Positions 19,324 to 28,532 of a stretch of 64,000 nt of DNA are shown one piece after another. The number at the start of each line of letters is the position of its first letter. Position 1 is the first letter of the stretch. The translations under genes were made by a program, and so were the position numbers. The stretch lies in the NCBI RefSeq assembly GCF_001010285.1, contig NZ_CP011104.1, positions 4,898,001 to 4,962,000 of the forward strand, in the 5' to 3' direction. The stretch comes from Photorhabdus thracensis (GTDB lineage Bacteria; Pseudomonadota; Gammaproteobacteria; Enterobacterales; Enterobacteriaceae). Under the pieces are notes generated by a model. It saw only the letters and a program-made list of their open reading frames with translations, did no database searches and was not told the DNA's origin.

Positions 19324-20898
19324 CTAGTCGTAAAGGTAAACTTTCCCTTCTCCACTCTTCCAGCCACTGGAGCCAATCGCCAACGTATTGCCATCACCAC
19401 TAAGGCAAACACCGGCGCCAAATTTATGGTTTGATTCCCCATCCAACTCCAGTAATTTGCCCTGCATAATCCATTGCTCATCCTGATAGATAAGCCACCA
19501 TACCGCACCGGTTTGCACACCTGTGTCATTTTTACCAACAGGTGTTGACACCACCAGTACCTGGCCGTCGCCACTCAAAGACAACTCGCTGCCAAACCTT
19601 TCCCCGGCAGTCACCGCTTCTCTCAGTATCCCTATAACTTGCCATACATTACAGTGACGCTGGTATAAATAGACCGCACCAATATTGTTCTTCTCTCCGG
19701 GGCACCCCACCGCCAGAATATTGCCGCTATCGCTCAGGCTAAGACTGGCGCCAAAGCCGTCACTGCTGATGAGTAAAGGAGAAGTCAGCGAATTGAGTGG
19801 CGGTCGCGGCTGCCAGTATGCCGCCCCGTGACGATGAAATATCGTCACTTCACCGTTATTATCATTACGCCCAGTTGCCGCCACTGCCAAGGTTGAACCA
19901 TCCGCACTCAAGCTTAGTTTGCCGCCAAACATATCGCCCTGTGCCGGAGAAGATAAGGTCAGACGCTCACCAAGTTGTGACCATTTCTTCCCGTCATACT
20001 GATAAAGATACACGGCGCCGCAGTTAGTCAATGAACCCGATCTCCAGCCATAAGAACCTACCGCTAATAGTGTGCCATCAGCGCTCAAGCCCACAGCGCA
20101 ACCGAAATGCTGCTGAACGTTCGCCTCACTAAGCCAAAGTTTGGCAGATTTCTCCCACGTGCCATTTTCCAATTTGCGATAAACGAACACCGAACCATGC
20201 CCACCATCACTGTTTCGGTTATCAATACCCACCGCGAGAACATTACCATTTCGATTCAGACTTAACGCTCTGCCGCTATAACCACTAACGTAATCAGCGA
20301 ATTGCTGCCGCCAACCGTTATCGGTATAAGAAAATAGATATACAGGTTCCTTTCCTTCTGCCCCACTAAGCGCGATAGTTTTCCCATCGCCGCTGACACT
20401 GACAACAGCGCCAAGGTTTTTATTGTTACCGTTGGCCGGCAAGTCAAACACGGGCAACTGCACTTTACTCGCTGCCATCTCCTCAGCATGAATCAGCCAA
20501 CAGTAAAGTTCCCTTTTTTGTTCTTCTGTAAAACTCTCAAACAGTGCCAGCGACAATTTAAACTCGGGGCGTAATCCCAATTCGCCATTAATAAACTGTA
20601 AGCCGCTGCTCTTATCAATATTGACAGCAATTTCACGGTCTTCCCTGATATGCACCCCTTCACCGGGATTCACTAAGAGTAAATTCACCTCATCCAGATC
20701 CCGGTTCAATCCTGCCCCTGGATTATTGTCGGGCTGATCAAGATCCAGCCCGGCTAAACGCCGACCTTCCGCCGCTATTTGCACCAATTGAGTATAATTT
20801 TCACTTTTCGGCAGGGAATATAATTTAAACCAAGATTTAACCTCCTCTTTATTCAACAGATTATTCTCGCTGGATGTAGATGCCTTGTTGTGAGCCAT
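19324..20898 (-). CDS. fibre-shaft/beta-propeller (FG-GAP-like) repeat protein
   Basis: 524 residues. The N-terminus has a helical segment and shaft-like repeats (GAGLNRDLDEVNLLLVNPGE, SSGLQFINGELGLRPE). Then come about seven propeller blades with the signature FGGKLSLSADGSTLAVAATG, GAVYLYQ and similar (residues about 160-524). It is the first gene of a three-gene leftward cluster. There is no signal peptide, so export, if any, would be non-classical or by phage-tail-like particles. The blades differ in detail from the 17333 paralogue (Tyr- and Trp-rich strand ends), suggesting diversified ligand binding. Confidence 0.72.
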   Translation of the reverse strand: MAHNKASTSSENNLLNKEEVKSWFKLYSLPKSENYTQLVQIAAEGRRLAGLDLDQPDNNPGAGLNRDLDEVNLLLVNPGEGVHIREDREIAVNIDKSSGLQFINGELGLRPEFKLSLALFESFTEEQKRELYCWLIHAEEMAASKVQLPVFDLPANGNNKNLGAVVSVSGDGKTIALSGAEGKEPVYLFSYTDNGWRQQFADYVSGYSGRALSLNRNGNVLAVGIDNRNSDGGHGSVFVYRKLENGTWEKSAKLWLSEANVQQHFGCAVGLSADGTLLAVGSYGWRSGSLTNCGAVYLYQYDGKKWSQLGERLTLSSPAQGDMFGGKLSLSADGSTLAVAATGRNDNNGEVTIFHRHGAAYWQPRPPLNSLTSPLLISSDGFGASLSLSDSGNILAVGCPGEKNNIGAVYLYQRHCNVWQVIGILREAVTAGERFGSELSLSGDGQVLVVSTPVGKNDTGVQTGAVWWLIYQDEQWIMQGKLLELDGESNHKFGAGVCLSGDGNTLAIGSSGWKSGEGKVYLYD

Positions 20899-21016
20899 TT
20901 AATACCTCCAATGCAGAATGACAGATAAATTAACGTTGCCACACGCCGTTCTATTCTTTTACTTTCCAAATAAACAATATTCTGGCTTTATCCCTCTCTC
21001 GATACTTTTCTTTATC

Positions 21017-21523
21017 CTAATTGGCCGCTTTATCGGTAAACTTTGCCGGATCGTCTGGCGTAGCAATATGTTTAACCCCCGAACCGGGCATTTCCTCTCT
21101 TGGTACAAACAGCACCTCTGCGGCTTTTAGTTGCTCGTACTCTTTCTTACTCCAGAAGAAGTCTTTATCGGCAAACTTCGCCAAATCATCGGGTGTAGCA
21201 ACATGTTTAATACCCACACCGAGTATTTTTTCTGCTGGTATAAACAACACCCTCGCAGCTTCCATCTGTTCGTAGGTTTTCTCATTCCAGTAGTATTCTT
21301 CATCGACAAACTTCGCCAAATCATCGGGCGTAGCGACATGTTTAATACCCAGACCAGGTGGCGTTTCTCCTGCTGGCGTAAACAATACCTCTGCAATTTT
21401 CATCTGCTCATAGGTTTCTTTATTCCAGAAGAGGGCTTGATCGGCAAACTTCACCAAATCATCGGGCGTGGCAACATGTATCACGACAATACCTTCCTGA
21501 TATAGCGGCGGTTCAATGGACAT
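21017..21523 (-). CDS. protein of three and a half 45-46-residue repeats
   Basis: 168 residues made almost entirely of tandem repeats starting at residues 16, 62, 107 and 152, each beginning HVATPDDLAKFADK and continuing with FFWSKKEYEQLKAAEVLFVP. The last copy is cut after HIATPDDPAKFTDKAAN. DNA identity between the copies is high, so the repeats are young or kept alike by recombination. No signal peptide. Function unknown. It lies 118 bp upstream of the propeller cluster on the same strand and may be co-transcribed with it. Confidence 0.65.
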   Translation of the reverse strand: MSIEPPLYQEGIVVIHVATPDDLVKFADQALFWNKETYEQMKIAEVLFTPAGETPPGLGIKHVATPDDLAKFVDEEYYWNEKTYEQMEAARVLFIPAEKILGVGIKHVATPDDLAKFADKDFFWSKKEYEQLKAAEVLFVPREEMPGSGVKHIATPDDPAKFTDKAAN

Positions 21524-22690
21524 AATGTTTTCCTCATCAGAAACCCATTCTTAGTTACCCTGCGATTTGAAACGATTTAACTTCGCTTATTGCCTCAGGT
21601 ACACTACCGCCCTCGAAAAATATGTTCCCGATAACACTTATTTAATATTTAACTTGACTATGTCACTGGTTTTTCGTAAGGCACAACCTGATATAATTAA
21701 GCATTGTGGAAAAGTGAATTTTTGCCAGTTATTTAATAAAAAATTAATTGCTTTTTTTTCATAAAATTTCACATGAAAAGATATCGCTTAAATAATATTT
21801 TCCTCACCACTATTATCGTAACAACAATAAATTTAATTAGTTTTAAATCGACTCATAAAAAACATATTGAGAAAACACAAAATAACCGATAACACACTAA
21901 AATAGCATCTTCTTCACATAACAATTTGATTTTTATAAAATAAAAAACTTCATTTTAATCATTAAGGAAAATCGCCAATATATTTAAATAATATCAAAAT
22001 CATAATTACCCACATTAAATAATTTAGAATCTGAAAATGATAAAATAATAGTTAATAAAAACCGTTTTTTGTCTGTCAGCGTAGTCTTAAAACCTGGGAA
22101 AAAGGACAAACGCATCATGAAAAAACAGGTAAAAGTTTTAATCAATAAAGATAAAAAAAGTGATTAAAGCTTTTATATAAAAGGCGGATTTAACTCAATA
22201 AATACACTTTTAAAAGGGATAGTTAACTGCATTGAATCGAAGCCCATTAACCATTAACAGAGAGTTGAAAAGAAATAAGCACGCATAAATTATTATCTAA
22301 ACAGGATCATACTCAGGTGTTTTCTCGCGGTTATTATACACAGAAAAATATAAAAATAACGCAATAAAAAAGGGATAAAACGGTTAATATGGCAGGATTT
22401 AAGCCATGAAAAAAGAATTGATTATCCGAAAAAACGTAAAGAGGTATCTTTACCATCAGGTTATTTACTGGCTGATTTATGAAGATAAAAAACAGGTATG
22501 ATTAACGTTGGTTAAACGTGAAACACGATATCCCATGATGATTAAATCTAATAAAAAGCAAATGTTAAAAGCGGTAAAAACAATCGTTAAAACTTTATAC
22601 CGATTAAATCCAGGAGTCAGGGCCGGTCTAAAAATGTGAGATCTCGCCCAGCCCGCTATCAAGATCAATAAGACCTTAATGGCCTTAAAA
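21524..22690. other. long AT-rich region with only very small frames
   Basis: About 1.17 kb of very AT-rich DNA without a supported gene. Three tiny Lys-rich frames with plausible starts are visible on the plus strand: about 22117-22167 (16 residues, MKKQVKVLINKDKKSD), about 22406-22501 (31 residues, MKKELIIRKNVKRYLYHQVI...) and about 22535-22639 (34 residues, ending LYRLNPGVRAGLKM). None has a recognised family and they may be chance frames. Confidence 0.45.
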
Positions 22691-22697
22691 AAACCGC

Positions 22698-22775
22698 AAA
22701 TGAGTCAAATAAAATTAACATTCGACTCATTTAGTGAGTAGAATAGAAGTCTTAATAGAAGTCTTATTTGACTCA
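22698..22775. promoter_or_regulatory. probable operator upstream of fic
   Basis: Just before the fic start there is a perfect 10-bp inverted repeat (TGAGTCAAAT at 22701-22710, ATTTGACTCA at 22766-22775). Between its arms lie the palindrome ACTCA-N5-TGAGT at 22725-22739 and a tandem 12-mer (AATAGAAGTCTT at 22742 and 22754). All share the GAGTC/GACTC half-site. Since Fic proteins of this type carry a C-terminal DNA-binding domain, autoregulation is a reasonable inference. Confidence 0.6.
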
Positions 22776-22787
22776 CAGGTGAAATCA

Positions 22788-23354
22788 ATGTTGATATGGG
22801 AACAACATAATTGGCCTGAATTCCATTGGAATGCCGACGTTATTGCACCGTTACTACGAGGCGTGCATTTCAACCAAGGATTGTTATTAGGCAAATCTGA
22901 GTATGAAGACGCCAGGCAAGCAACGCTTGATAGCCTGCTATCCAGCATAATCTATTCCAGCGAAATTGAAGGCGAGAGATTGAACGCGGCTTCTGTACGC
23001 TCGTCATTGGCGAACAGGTTGGGCATCACGGAAGAAAAACCTTATCCAACAACAGAAAGAACTGACGGCATTACCGAGGTCGCCCTTGATGTGATAGAAA
23101 ACAGTGACTCCGATCTGACCCTTGAGCATATCCTCAGGTGGCATCAGTTGATGTTCCCCGCAGGATATACCCTGTTCAATCCGATACAAGGAGGTCAGTT
23201 ACGCGAAGGGGTGACAGAAGTGGTATCCGGTCGTCTGGATAAGCCGACTGTTCACCTTGAAGCGCCACCACCGGAAAAAGTCGTCGCCGAAGTACTTCAA
23301 TTTATAAAATGGTTCAATAAATCCCGAACAGATGCCAGTCTCGATCCCATCGTT
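22788..23354 (+). pseudogene. Fic family protein, 5' part (interrupted)
   Basis: 189 codons from the ATG at 22788, with AGGTGA 6 bases before it. The N-terminal domain WEQHNWPEFHWNADVIAPLL (DUF4172 type) is followed by SSEIEGERL, the inhibitory helix motif (S/T)xxxE(G/N) that blocks the Fic active site in cis. The frame is lost at LDPIV, where a TnpB-bearing element has inserted just before the catalytic Fic motif. The remainder resumes at 24727. An intact gene would encode an AMP-transferase of about 365 residues. Confidence 0.85.
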
Positions 23355-24726
23355 AGCAAAAACCGCCGTAAACCCTTGCCCAGTGCGAGCAGGGATATCA
23401 GGCGAAAAGCCCAAAGGGCTTTAAGGCGGGCTACTGCGACGTCTCCTGACTGAATTGATATCTGCCGGTAAAACAGGCTAAAATGAATGCACTTTATCAA
23501 TGAGTGTTGAATATGTTAAGAGCGACCAAAGTCCGCCTCTACCCCACACCCGAACAGGCCGAGTATCTTAACGGCCAGTTCGGTGCGGTCCGTTTTGCGT
23601 ACAACAAGGCGCTGTACATCAAAAAGCATACTTACAAACGTCACGGCGTAAGTTTAAATCCGCGCAAAGACCTCAAACCGTTACTGGCGGTCGCGAAGAA
23701 ATCCCGCAAGTATGCCTGGCTCAAGGCATATGATGCTCTCGCGTTACAGCAGGCGGTGCTCAATCTGCATACTGCGTTTGATAATTTCTTCAATCCGAAG
23801 TTGCGCGCCCAATTTCCCACGTTCAAACGCAAACAGGGCAAGCAATCGAGTTATCACTGTGTTGGGGTGAAAGTGCTGGAGGGTGCGGTGAAGCTCCCGA
23901 AATTGTCACCGATAAAGGCGCGCATACACCGAGAAATTGAAGGGGAAGTGAAGAGCATTACGCTCTCTCGCACCGCCACGGGAAAATATTTCGCCGCTAT
24001 CCTGTGTGACGATGGAAAAGATGCGCGGGAAAAGCCGGGCGTTATCACCCGCGTGACCGGTTGCGATATGGGTTTGTCCCACTATCTTATCGAGTCGAAT
24101 GGGGAGAAGGTCAATAACCCGCGTCACCTTATCAACGCCACCCGTAACCTGCGTCGAAAGCAGAAATCGCTGTCCCGCAAACAAAAGGGCAGCGCTAACC
24201 GTAGCAAGGCCCGATTACGTCTGGCGGCAGTCCATGAGCGGATAGCCAATGCCCGCGCCGATTTTCAACACAAACTCTCCCGAACAATGGTTGACGAAAA
24301 CCAAGCGATAATTGTTGAGACGCTGAAATCGGCCAACATGATGAAGAATCACCACCTTGCCCACGCTATCGGGGATGCGGGCTGGAATAGTTTCCTGATG
24401 AAATTGGAATACAAAGCCGCAGCAGCGGGGGTCCACCTGGTGAAACTGGATCAGTGGTTCGCCAGTTCGAAAACCTGTCATTGCTGCGGTCACAAAATGC
24501 CGGAAATGCCGCTGCATAAGCGGATCTGGCAATGCCCTTTCTGTCGAGTCGAACATGATCGCGATATCAATGCGGCGCTCAACATCCAGCGCAAGGGCAT
24601 AACAGCATTACAGGCGGCGGGACTCGTCGTTTCTGCCCATGGAGGCCAGTGTAAATCCGTCATAAAGACGGTTGCGGCCTGAGAAGTGGGAAGCCTCACC
24701 GTTTTTTACGGCGGGGAGCAGTCACG
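23355..24726 (+). mobile_element. IS200/IS605-type element with tnpB only (IS1341-like)
   Basis: The insert splits fic cleanly: LDPIV before and AAIAHLWFVTIHPLEDGNGR after. It encodes only the OrfB/TnpB protein, with no tnpA. Both ends carry the sequence CCGCCGTAAA (left near 23363; on the opposite strand at the right near 24705), and the right end holds the hairpin GCCTCACCGTTTTTTACGGC. The exact ends are uncertain by a few bases. Without tnpA it would have to be mobilised in trans. Confidence 0.8.
23513..24682 (+). CDS. tnpB: TnpB, RNA-guided nuclease of IS605 family
   Basis: 389 residues from the ATG at 23513; a GTG at 23504 is an alternative start. It has the N-terminal HTH-like region LRATKVRLYPTPEQAEYLNG, the RuvC-like acidic residues in GCDMGLSHYLIES (Asp), AIIVETLKSANMMKN (Glu) and CRVEHDRDINAALNI (Asp), and the zinc finger CHCCGH...CPFC. 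All catalytic residues are present, so the protein could be active. TnpB proteins use an RNA made from the element's right end (here about 24600-24726) to cut target DNA and help the element persist. Confidence 0.88.
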   Translation: MLRATKVRLYPTPEQAEYLNGQFGAVRFAYNKALYIKKHTYKRHGVSLNPRKDLKPLLAVAKKSRKYAWLKAYDALALQQAVLNLHTAFDNFFNPKLRAQFPTFKRKQGKQSSYHCVGVKVLEGAVKLPKLSPIKARIHREIEGEVKSITLSRTATGKYFAAILCDDGKDAREKPGVITRVTGCDMGLSHYLIESNGEKVNNPRHLINATRNLRRKQKSLSRKQKGSANRSKARLRLAAVHERIANARADFQHKLSRTMVDENQAIIVETLKSANMMKNHHLAHAIGDAGWNSFLMKLEYKAAAAGVHLVKLDQWFASSKTCHCCGHKMPEMPLHKRIWQCPFCRVEHDRDINAALNIQRKGITALQAAGLVVSAHGGQCKSVIKTVAA

Positions 24727-25251
24727 GCGGCAATTGCTCATTTATGGTTTGTGACAATCCACCCCTTAGAAGACGGAAACGGGCGCGTTACCCGATTTTT
24801 GACAGACCTTGCACTTATCCAAGCCGAAAACCGCTCAATCCGTTTCTACGCAATGTCAATCAGTATTTGTGAGCATCGTAAGATGTATTACGAAATCCTT
24901 GAAAGCACTCAGAAAGGCAGCTTGGATATTACCGCCTGGATAGTTTGGTTTCTGAAAATACTGAATGAAACCTTAATAAACAAACTGAAAGAAATTAATC
25001 GGGTTGTGTTAAAAGCTAAGTTTTGGCGGCAGATAGATCAGACCCAATTGACTAAAGAACAGGCAAAAGTATTAAACCGTATGCTGGACGGTGATTTTGA
25101 GCAGGGTATTAACAGCAGCCAATATCAAAAAGTGGCGAAGGTAAGTCGCCCCACGGCAACAAGACATTTGGCACATTTGGTTGAACTAGGCTGTTTAGAA
25201 AGCACCGGAGCTGGCGGTCGTAGCACCCGTTACATTCTCAATTACATTTGA
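24727..25251 (+). pseudogene. Fic family protein, 3' part (interrupted)
   Basis: 175 codons resume the fic frame: AAIAHLWFVTIHPLEDGNGR carries the catalytic motif HPxx(D/E)GNGRxxR. A C-terminal winged-helix-like region follows (NSSQYQKVAKVSRPTATRHL, AHLVELGCLESTGAGGRSTR). The active-site His and the phosphate loop are intact, but this part is separated from its N-terminal half by the TnpB element. Confidence 0.85.
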
Positions 25252-25296
25252 ATTTATCCGGGATGATGTAATTGTAGCTAAACATAAGGAATATTA

Positions 25297-25434
25297 TTAA
25301 ATTCCGCTCATCATAATGAACATGTCATGCGAAATGCCCATGATTTTACAAGCTTTGGATATATTGTTAAGTTCTTCCGCCAGACTCAGCAAGCCAGCTT
25401 TATATTTGATGATGGGATTAATAGTATGGAACAT
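25297..25434 (-). pseudogene. IS481-type transposase, N-terminal remnant
   Basis: 45 codons on the minus strand (MFHTINPIIKYKAGLLSLAE, ELNNISKACKIMGISHDMF) that look like the first HTH segment of IS481-type transposases and then end in a stop. The rest of the element is gone. Confidence 0.6.
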
Positions 25435-25556
25435 GAGAGTTACCTCACGTTTTGTTTAAGATTTCAACATCTATATCAAAACCGGTAACTCTCAATCTTT
25501 CAAATTCCTGTATCAGATCAAGTCACGCCTAATACACATTAAACTAACTTAATCGA

Positions 25557-25976
25557 TTATTTTCCAAATATCTTGGTCTTAGCCGGTATTCCGTTTGAGA
25601 ATTTTGTACTACTCCAGTCTATCTGATTAGGTGGTATACCGAATTTTTTCCATGTTAAATTAATGGGTACTCCAAGTATGCATGCAGCAATAAATCGATG
25701 CTGACCATCCAATATATGGGTAAGCCCTGTCTGGTTATTACGCCAGACAACGATTGATATTGGATTTCCCTTTGTTTTAAAGCTTGCTATTTTTTCATCG
25801 ACAACTTTTTGAAAAACTTCTGCCTGAGCGGGTAGTGGTGCTGAATTTCCAATATCATTTCGTCCTACAGGGCTGCCTTTTAATATTGATGTATCATATG
25901 TATCCTCATTTCCTTTTAGTTGAGTTCCGTTTTCTGTTTTTCCTGATGTTACGGGTTTTAACATATTTTTATACAT
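25557..25976 (-). CDS. ParB/sulfiredoxin-like domain protein
   Basis: 139 residues. The central HILDGQHRFIAACILGVPIN resembles the DGxHRxxAA box of the ParB/Srx fold, a phosphate-handling fold also found as a toxin tip in polymorphic toxin systems. The N-terminus (KPVTSGKTENGTQLKG...) is low in structure and the C-terminus ends SNGIPAKTKIFGK. It could be a free-standing toxin end or the relic of a larger toxin. No immunity gene is obvious beside it. The neighbourhood is AT-rich accessory DNA next to flhA. Confidence 0.55.
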   Translation of the reverse strand: MYKNMLKPVTSGKTENGTQLKGNEDTYDTSILKGSPVGRNDIGNSAPLPAQAEVFQKVVDEKIASFKTKGNPISIVVWRNNQTGLTHILDGQHRFIAACILGVPINLTWKKFGIPPNQIDWSSTKFSNGIPAKTKIFGK

Positions 25977-26300
25977 ATTTAACTCTCATCCTTTTGAATT
26001 GTTTAGGGCATCAGATATTACTGAATTTTCCTTTTTCGTCACCCAATTTTATGTATTATTTTTTATCTTTCCTTTATCATTATTATTCTTTAATTCAACA
26101 TTCGACTCTTTAGTTTGTTATTTATTATCCTTGCCCAATATGATTTGATCTATTTTTGATCTATTTCGGAAATTTTTTATATTCAGATAATATTAAAATC
26201 AAAACTAACAACATTAAATAATTAACTGTCATGACAGAGAAAACAATTAAATCCAACCTACTCACAAGCTCACTAATGATTATTATTTAATAATGAAAAA
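25977..26300. other. AT-rich intergenic region
   Basis: About 320 bases with no supported gene, between the ParB-like gene and the flhBA terminators. It must contain the promoter for the ParB-like gene. Nothing specific is recognised. Confidence 0.45.
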
Positions 26301-26301
26301 A

Positions 26302-26326
26302 CCGAAGTGAATAAAAACCACTTCGG
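26302..26326 (-). terminator. rho-independent terminator of flhBA
   Basis: A perfect 8-bp stem (CCGAAGTG / CACTTCGG) with a 9-base loop, followed on the minus strand by six T residues. It is the stronger of two hairpins downstream of flhA. Confidence 0.85.
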
Positions 26327-26407
26327 CGGTACTTGTAAAGGAAAATATGATAAAAGAAAAATCTCACTTTTATCCTAAACGGGCAATTTTTTTTAAAAGA
26401 ATATTAA

Positions 26408-26432
26408 GGGCCATTTCGAAAATAAATGGCCC
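26408..26432 (-). terminator. hairpin just downstream of flhA
   Basis: A perfect 9-bp stem (GGGCCATTT / AAATGGCCC) around a 7-base loop, 18 bp past the flhA stop. The following minus-strand sequence TTAATATTCTTTT is only a weak T-run. It probably protects the mRNA end or terminates in part. Confidence 0.65.
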
Positions 26433-26450
26433 ATTATTTTATTGATATGA

Positions 26451-28532
26451 TTATCCATTACCACCAATGGTTGCTGTCATACGGATTTGACGGTTATCAC
26501 TGATTTCAAGATTAGATAAAACCACTAACTGAGGTAAAGTCCTTCGCAAGAAACGCGATAACAGCGGACGTAATGCATGATTAACCAACAGTACCGGAGG
26601 AGCACCCAACATTTCCTGACGTTGCAGTGCTTCCGTTGCCTGCCGTTGCAGATTATCCGCCAATCCTGGCTCCAAACCACCACCGTTTTGCAACGCCTGA
26701 ATCAATAAGCGCTCAAGACCGGCATCTAAGCCGATAACCTGGATTTCCTGCGCTCCAGGGAACCACTGTTGAGCTATCGCCCGGCCAAGCGCGATTCTGA
26801 CCACAGATGTCAGCTCATAAGGATCAGTTTGTCCTGGAGCATGTTCAGCCAGTGTCTCAATAATTGTCCGCATATCCCGGATCGGCACTTGTTCGGACAA
26901 CAAGTTTTGCAGAACCTTATGCAAGGTTGTCAAACTGACGATATCGGGAATAAAGTCTTCCGTCAGTTTAGGCATCTCCTGACTGACGCGTTCAAACAGT
27001 TGTTGAGCTTCCTGACGGCCAAACAGTTCATTAGCATATTGCGTCAACAGATGATTCATATGAGTAGCCACAACCGTACTGGCAGCAACCACTGTATAAC
27101 CCTGAACCTGCGCCTGTTCTCTGAGGCTGTCATCAATCCAAACCGCAGAGAGCCCAAAAGCCGGATCTTTGGTGATATCACCTTGCAATTCCCCCACTGC
27201 ACCACCAGGGTTAATTGCCAGCCAGCGCCCCGGATGGGCTTCACCACGACCAATTTCTACCCCTTTCATTAGAATACGGTAGCCAGCCGGAGCCAGTTCA
27301 AGGTTGTCACGGATATGAACCACCGGTGGTAAATATCCCATCTCCTGAGCAAATTTCTTCCGAATGCCACTGATTCGCCCCAGTAATTCGCCATTTTGAC
27401 GAAAATCAACCATCGGGATCAGGCGATATCCCACTTCCATCCCCAGCGGATCTTCAAGCTGAACATCAGACCATGAAGCTTCTGATGCCTGCTGTTGCTC
27501 TTCCACTTTTGGTTTTTCCGCATTCATCACCGGGCCATCAGCACGGCGATAGAGATACCAACCAAGACCTGCTAACGCCGCAGTGAACAGCAGGAAAACA
27601 AAATTGGGCATTCCCGGAACCATACCCAATAATCCGAGAACCCCCGCACTCAACATCAACACACGGGGATTATCGAACAGTTGAGTCACCATCTGCTGAC
27701 CAACATCCTGATCCGTCGCCACGCGGGTAACAATCACACCTGCCGCGGTCGAAATAATCAGGGCAGGTAACTGCGCCACCAGGCCATCACCAATGGTTAA
27801 CAGGGTATAAGCTTCCCCCGCATCCCCCAGACTCATACCATGCTGGGCCACACCAACAATTAAGCCGCCGACGACATTGATAACCAAGATCATTAATCCG
27901 GCAATCGCATCGCCACGCACAAACTTACTGGCGCCATCCATCGAACCATAGAAATCCGATTCCTGCGTCACTTCCGCACGGCGTTTCTTCGCTTCCTCTT
28001 CACCAATTAATCCGGCATTCAGGTCAGCGTCAATCGCCATCTGTTTACCTGGCATACCATCCAGCACAAAACGGGCACCAACTTCAGCAATACGCCCTGC
28101 ACCTTTGGTAATCACCATAAAGTTAATCAATACCAAGATAACAAATACCACAATACCGATAGCAAAATTGCCGCCAACTAGAAAGTGACCGAATGCCTCT
28201 ACAACGCGCCCTGCTGCCGCAGAGCCAGTATGCCCTTCCAATAAAATGATACGGGTTGAAGCCACGTTAAGAGACAAACGCAGTAAAGTGGAAAACAGCA
28301 ATATTGTCGGAAATGCGGCAAAATCCAGAGTACGCCGGGTAAACATCGCCACCAGCAACACCATAATTGATAGCGCGATATTAAACGTAAACAGCAAATC
28401 CAACATGAATGGTGGCAACGGCAATACCATCATTGACAAGATCATGAGGATCAATACCGGCCCGGCAAGAATTTGCCATTGCGAGCCTTTCATATTGCCC
28501 GGTAAACGAAATATAGAGGCCAGATTAGCCAT
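26451..28532 (-). CDS. flhA: FlhA, flagellar export gate protein
   Basis: 693 residues (E. coli 692). The N-terminal half is the membrane domain with about eight hydrophobic segments (PVLILMILSMMVLPLPPFML and others) and the FHIPEP-type loop region (DGMPGKQMAIDADLNAGLIG, EEEAKKRRAEVTQESDFYGS). The C-terminal half is the cytoplasmic substrate-docking ring. It forms the nonameric export gate with FlhB. Its start overlaps the flhB stop by 8 bp. No flhE follows; the gene is closed by terminators instead. Confidence 0.98.
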   Translation of the reverse strand: MANLASIFRLPGNMKGSQWQILAGPVLILMILSMMVLPLPPFMLDLLFTFNIALSIMVLLVAMFTRRTLDFAAFPTILLFSTLLRLSLNVASTRIILLEGHTGSAAAGRVVEAFGHFLVGGNFAIGIVVFVILVLINFMVITKGAGRIAEVGARFVLDGMPGKQMAIDADLNAGLIGEEEAKKRRAEVTQESDFYGSMDGASKFVRGDAIAGLMILVINVVGGLIVGVAQHGMSLGDAGEAYTLLTIGDGLVAQLPALIISTAAGVIVTRVATDQDVGQQMVTQLFDNPRVLMLSAGVLGLLGMVPGMPNFVFLLFTAALAGLGWYLYRRADGPVMNAEKPKVEEQQQASEASWSDVQLEDPLGMEVGYRLIPMVDFRQNGELLGRISGIRKKFAQEMGYLPPVVHIRDNLELAPAGYRILMKGVEIGRGEAHPGRWLAINPGGAVGELQGDITKDPAFGLSAVWIDDSLREQAQVQGYTVVAASTVVATHMNHLLTQYANELFGRQEAQQLFERVSQEMPKLTEDFIPDIVSLTTLHKVLQNLLSEQVPIRDMRTIIETLAEHAPGQTDPYELTSVVRIALGRAIAQQWFPGAQEIQVIGLDAGLERLLIQALQNGGGLEPGLADNLQRQATEALQRQEMLGAPPVLLVNHALRPLLSRFLRRTLPQLVVLSNLEISDNRQIRMTATIGGNG

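Noticed and set aside
22117-22639. Ribosomally made peptide precursors
   Set aside because: The tiny Lys-rich frames have no recognisable core peptide, modification genes or transporter nearby.
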